64,000 bases of DNA from Ephydatia muelleri. Lineage: Eukaryota > Porifera > Demospongiae > Spongillida > Spongillidae. This document shows, in pieces, positions 52,601 to 55,600 of this stretch; position 1 is the first letter of the stretch; every line of letters starts with the position of its first letter. Made by a program: the position numbers and the translations under genes. The DNA lies in the NCBI GenBank assembly GCA_013339895.1, contig JABACO010000018.1, forward strand, positions 6,958,699 through 7,022,698. Reading direction: 5' to 3'. The notes under the pieces were generated by a model, which was not told the origin of the DNA, ran no database searches, and saw only the letters and a list, made by a program, of their open reading frames with translations.

Positions 52601-55600
52601 TAGATCAGCCCATGTAGCAGAAATGTTACTTGCTAAAGCATCAGGGTCATTACTAAAAGCTATCTGTGAAGTGCAAAGGAGGGTATGGGATCTATCTGTA
52701 TGAGCATTAAGTTTGTTTTCCAAGCCATTTGAGATCAGCGTAGGTTCCTTTATGTGATGTATGGCTTCACTCTTAACATGCGGGCATGCATGCCAGTGTG
52801 AACAATTATGTTGCTATTTAGGGTTGGCAACTACAGATGAAAGTAATTAATGACAGCACTTTCTGCCTTTAGCTACTCTCTGTACAAACCCAACCCTTGT
52901 GCAATAATGGACTTCCAGAATGGCTGGCACCACCACCTTCAGCGTGAGGGCCACAACAATGAGTACACAGAGACAATTGCCACCTACGTGTGAGAGATAA
53001 CATCAAAGTCCCGACATCCAAACACGCTACTCCTTGTGCCACACAGAGATGGAAGAAACTAACATAACTGACATGGCTGACGCTGCTGTTGCAATGGTTT
53101 TATCCTTTGCTTCAAGGTACCATTCATGAAGGCTGGTATTGACACACACCTCATTAAAGAAGAGTGGAGTGAATAAAATGAATATGGCAAGTGAATCTTG
53201 TACAGGATGGATATCGTACCAACTGGTGGGAACCGGGGAGGAGGCCAAAAAGGAGACCGGTGATATACTCATATTACTACTATACATGCGCGATATTTTC
53301 TGTCAGTCTTATGCTTGACAATGATAGTGTGCGGACTATAAGAGACCCTGTAAATTATTAAATGACACTAATTGTACAGTTGGATTATACATGATCGACC
53401 TGGACAGGACAATGGGACAGAATGGTGGCGTGTTTTTAATTGTTTTCATCCAAACGAACTCACAACAGTATAAAACAAGGCCGTCAGGTAGGGAGGGGGG
53501 CCTAAATATAACATATCTCCACCCCATCTCCCTCCAAATTTTTGTGATTGACTGCGACCATGTAAAGATGCTACAAAAGTTGTTTTAAAAAACCTTATGA
53601 AACAAGTAAATAAATATTCTCTATACGAGAAAGTTGGTACCATATAGGACTGAAAGAGAGTGGTGGTGTATAAAGAATGGAAACAAGATTTGACTGGAAT
53701 GGGACTGGGTAAAATGAACTACACTGTAGGCCTATATTTAGCACACTCCGGCGGATGTACTGAGTGTGCTAAATATAGGCCTAGTTCATTTTACCCAGTC
53801 CCATTCCAGTCAAATCTTGTTTACATGCTTTTTACACCACCACTCTCTTTCAATCCTATATGCCACCAACTTTTTTGTATAGAGAATGTTTATATTTACT
53901 TGTATGCCATACAATCTGAAAAAATATATATACTACTACAAACGATCAGTTTTGGTGTACTAATTATCTGCATGACATAATTATAGAAATGTACATGTGT
54001 ATATACCAAGTTGCTGCAGAAGTGAGCACTTGTTTTTCTTATGATACACACATCATAGAGATGCAATGCCCTCCTCCCTCTCCCTCCCCAACAAAACAAT
54101 GAAGTTACAAACCTTATGTGGCCATATCCGCAAGTTCTTATATAATGGAAAAAACAGATGAATTGGTAGTTGTGGAAAGGATTGTCTTGTTCTCTCAATC
54201 ACCTATAACAATAGTAACTTGCACAATATATAAGGTCTAAACATATGCAGGTATAACATACATCTTTGGTTAGTTGAACACGATGTGTCTTTAGAGCTTC
54301 ACTCATAATCTTGCCCTTTGCAAAAAACTTCATCAAATGCTCCTCTGCACCTGATTTGGTCACATCCACCAGTTGCAACAACAGAACTAGCCAACACAGT
54401 CCTTCAGAATTACGTAGCTCCTCCTTCAATTCCTTCTGTTTAAGTATATCACTCAATTTGTCCACAAATATGATACCCTGATGTGTATAAATAAATCATA
54501 TTGACATCACAACACTACGTGCTGCACATACCTCCTGTATTGCTCCTGCAACTGTTCCCTCAATGCTCAGAGATTTCAGAACTGATGGATGATTTTCAGA
54601 TATCCAAGACTGATACGATGCCCGCAAAGTAGTAACCAAATGTGCAACGTCATCTTTGGTTGTTATGAATCCAGAAATACAATCAAGATAGTTCCTGTGA
54701 GTGACATATATGTCATAAACAATATACAACTGCAGAGACTTACATAAGGTGTGAAAGTGGTCTAATAGAGTCGTCAACATTGGCTAGCCGAATTAGTTGC
54801 TCAGAACCCATCATGCAAGCAGGAGAAATGTTCAGGAATCTGGTCAGGTTCAACCCACGTCTGAGGGCATCAGTGGTCTCTGCAGTGAATACCAGCTCCC
54901 TCCTCATCTACAAACAGTGGCCATTACTACATTGGCAGTAGGAGGATGCATGACAACAAACCTGCACAAGGTGTCTACTCCATATATCAGCCACACTTGT
55001 GGTCACTGCACCGGCCTCAGAGTGGCATTTAAGAGCAACACTGACTATCAAAAGACAGGTGGATACATTAATTACTGTAACCACTCAAAGGGATAACAAC
55101 ATACCCCAGACCATCCTCTTGTATACAAGATCCTCAGGTGATCCACTTTCAGCCTCCGACTTGTGGTGCTTTGTTGCCATCACAGACAACTCCAAACATG
55201 CAGTCTCTAGCAACGTGAATACATTAGAATTGCTATCCTGCTGTCCAAACATAACAGGAAAGTCTCCCCTGCAGAAGAACAGGACACTATCAGTTTTTCT
55301 GACTGAGTAAGATGACACAATATACGACTGGCTACAACACGGGTTAAATAGACATATCACATAGAAAGGCACCGAGCCCTTTATTTCCTGAAGGGAAATT
55401 TTGTTATCTGCCTCTATAACATACACACTATCCTACACTGTCTGGTTTCCACACTCCAAAGATCATTTAAGACAAGTGTGTACACTTGTCTTGGAAATTG
55501 CCTCTTGAATTAACAAGGATGGTCCAGCTTGTACAATCCCTGACACAGGCATTCTCATTTCCTTACTATTGATTCCTACTTCAGATTTCAGATTTAGATA

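Noticed and set aside
53595..53915. Hairpin as a microRNA gene
   Set aside because: Arms of about 150 bp are much longer than a miRNA precursor, and the structure fits a MITE better. No evidence of a defined mature product.
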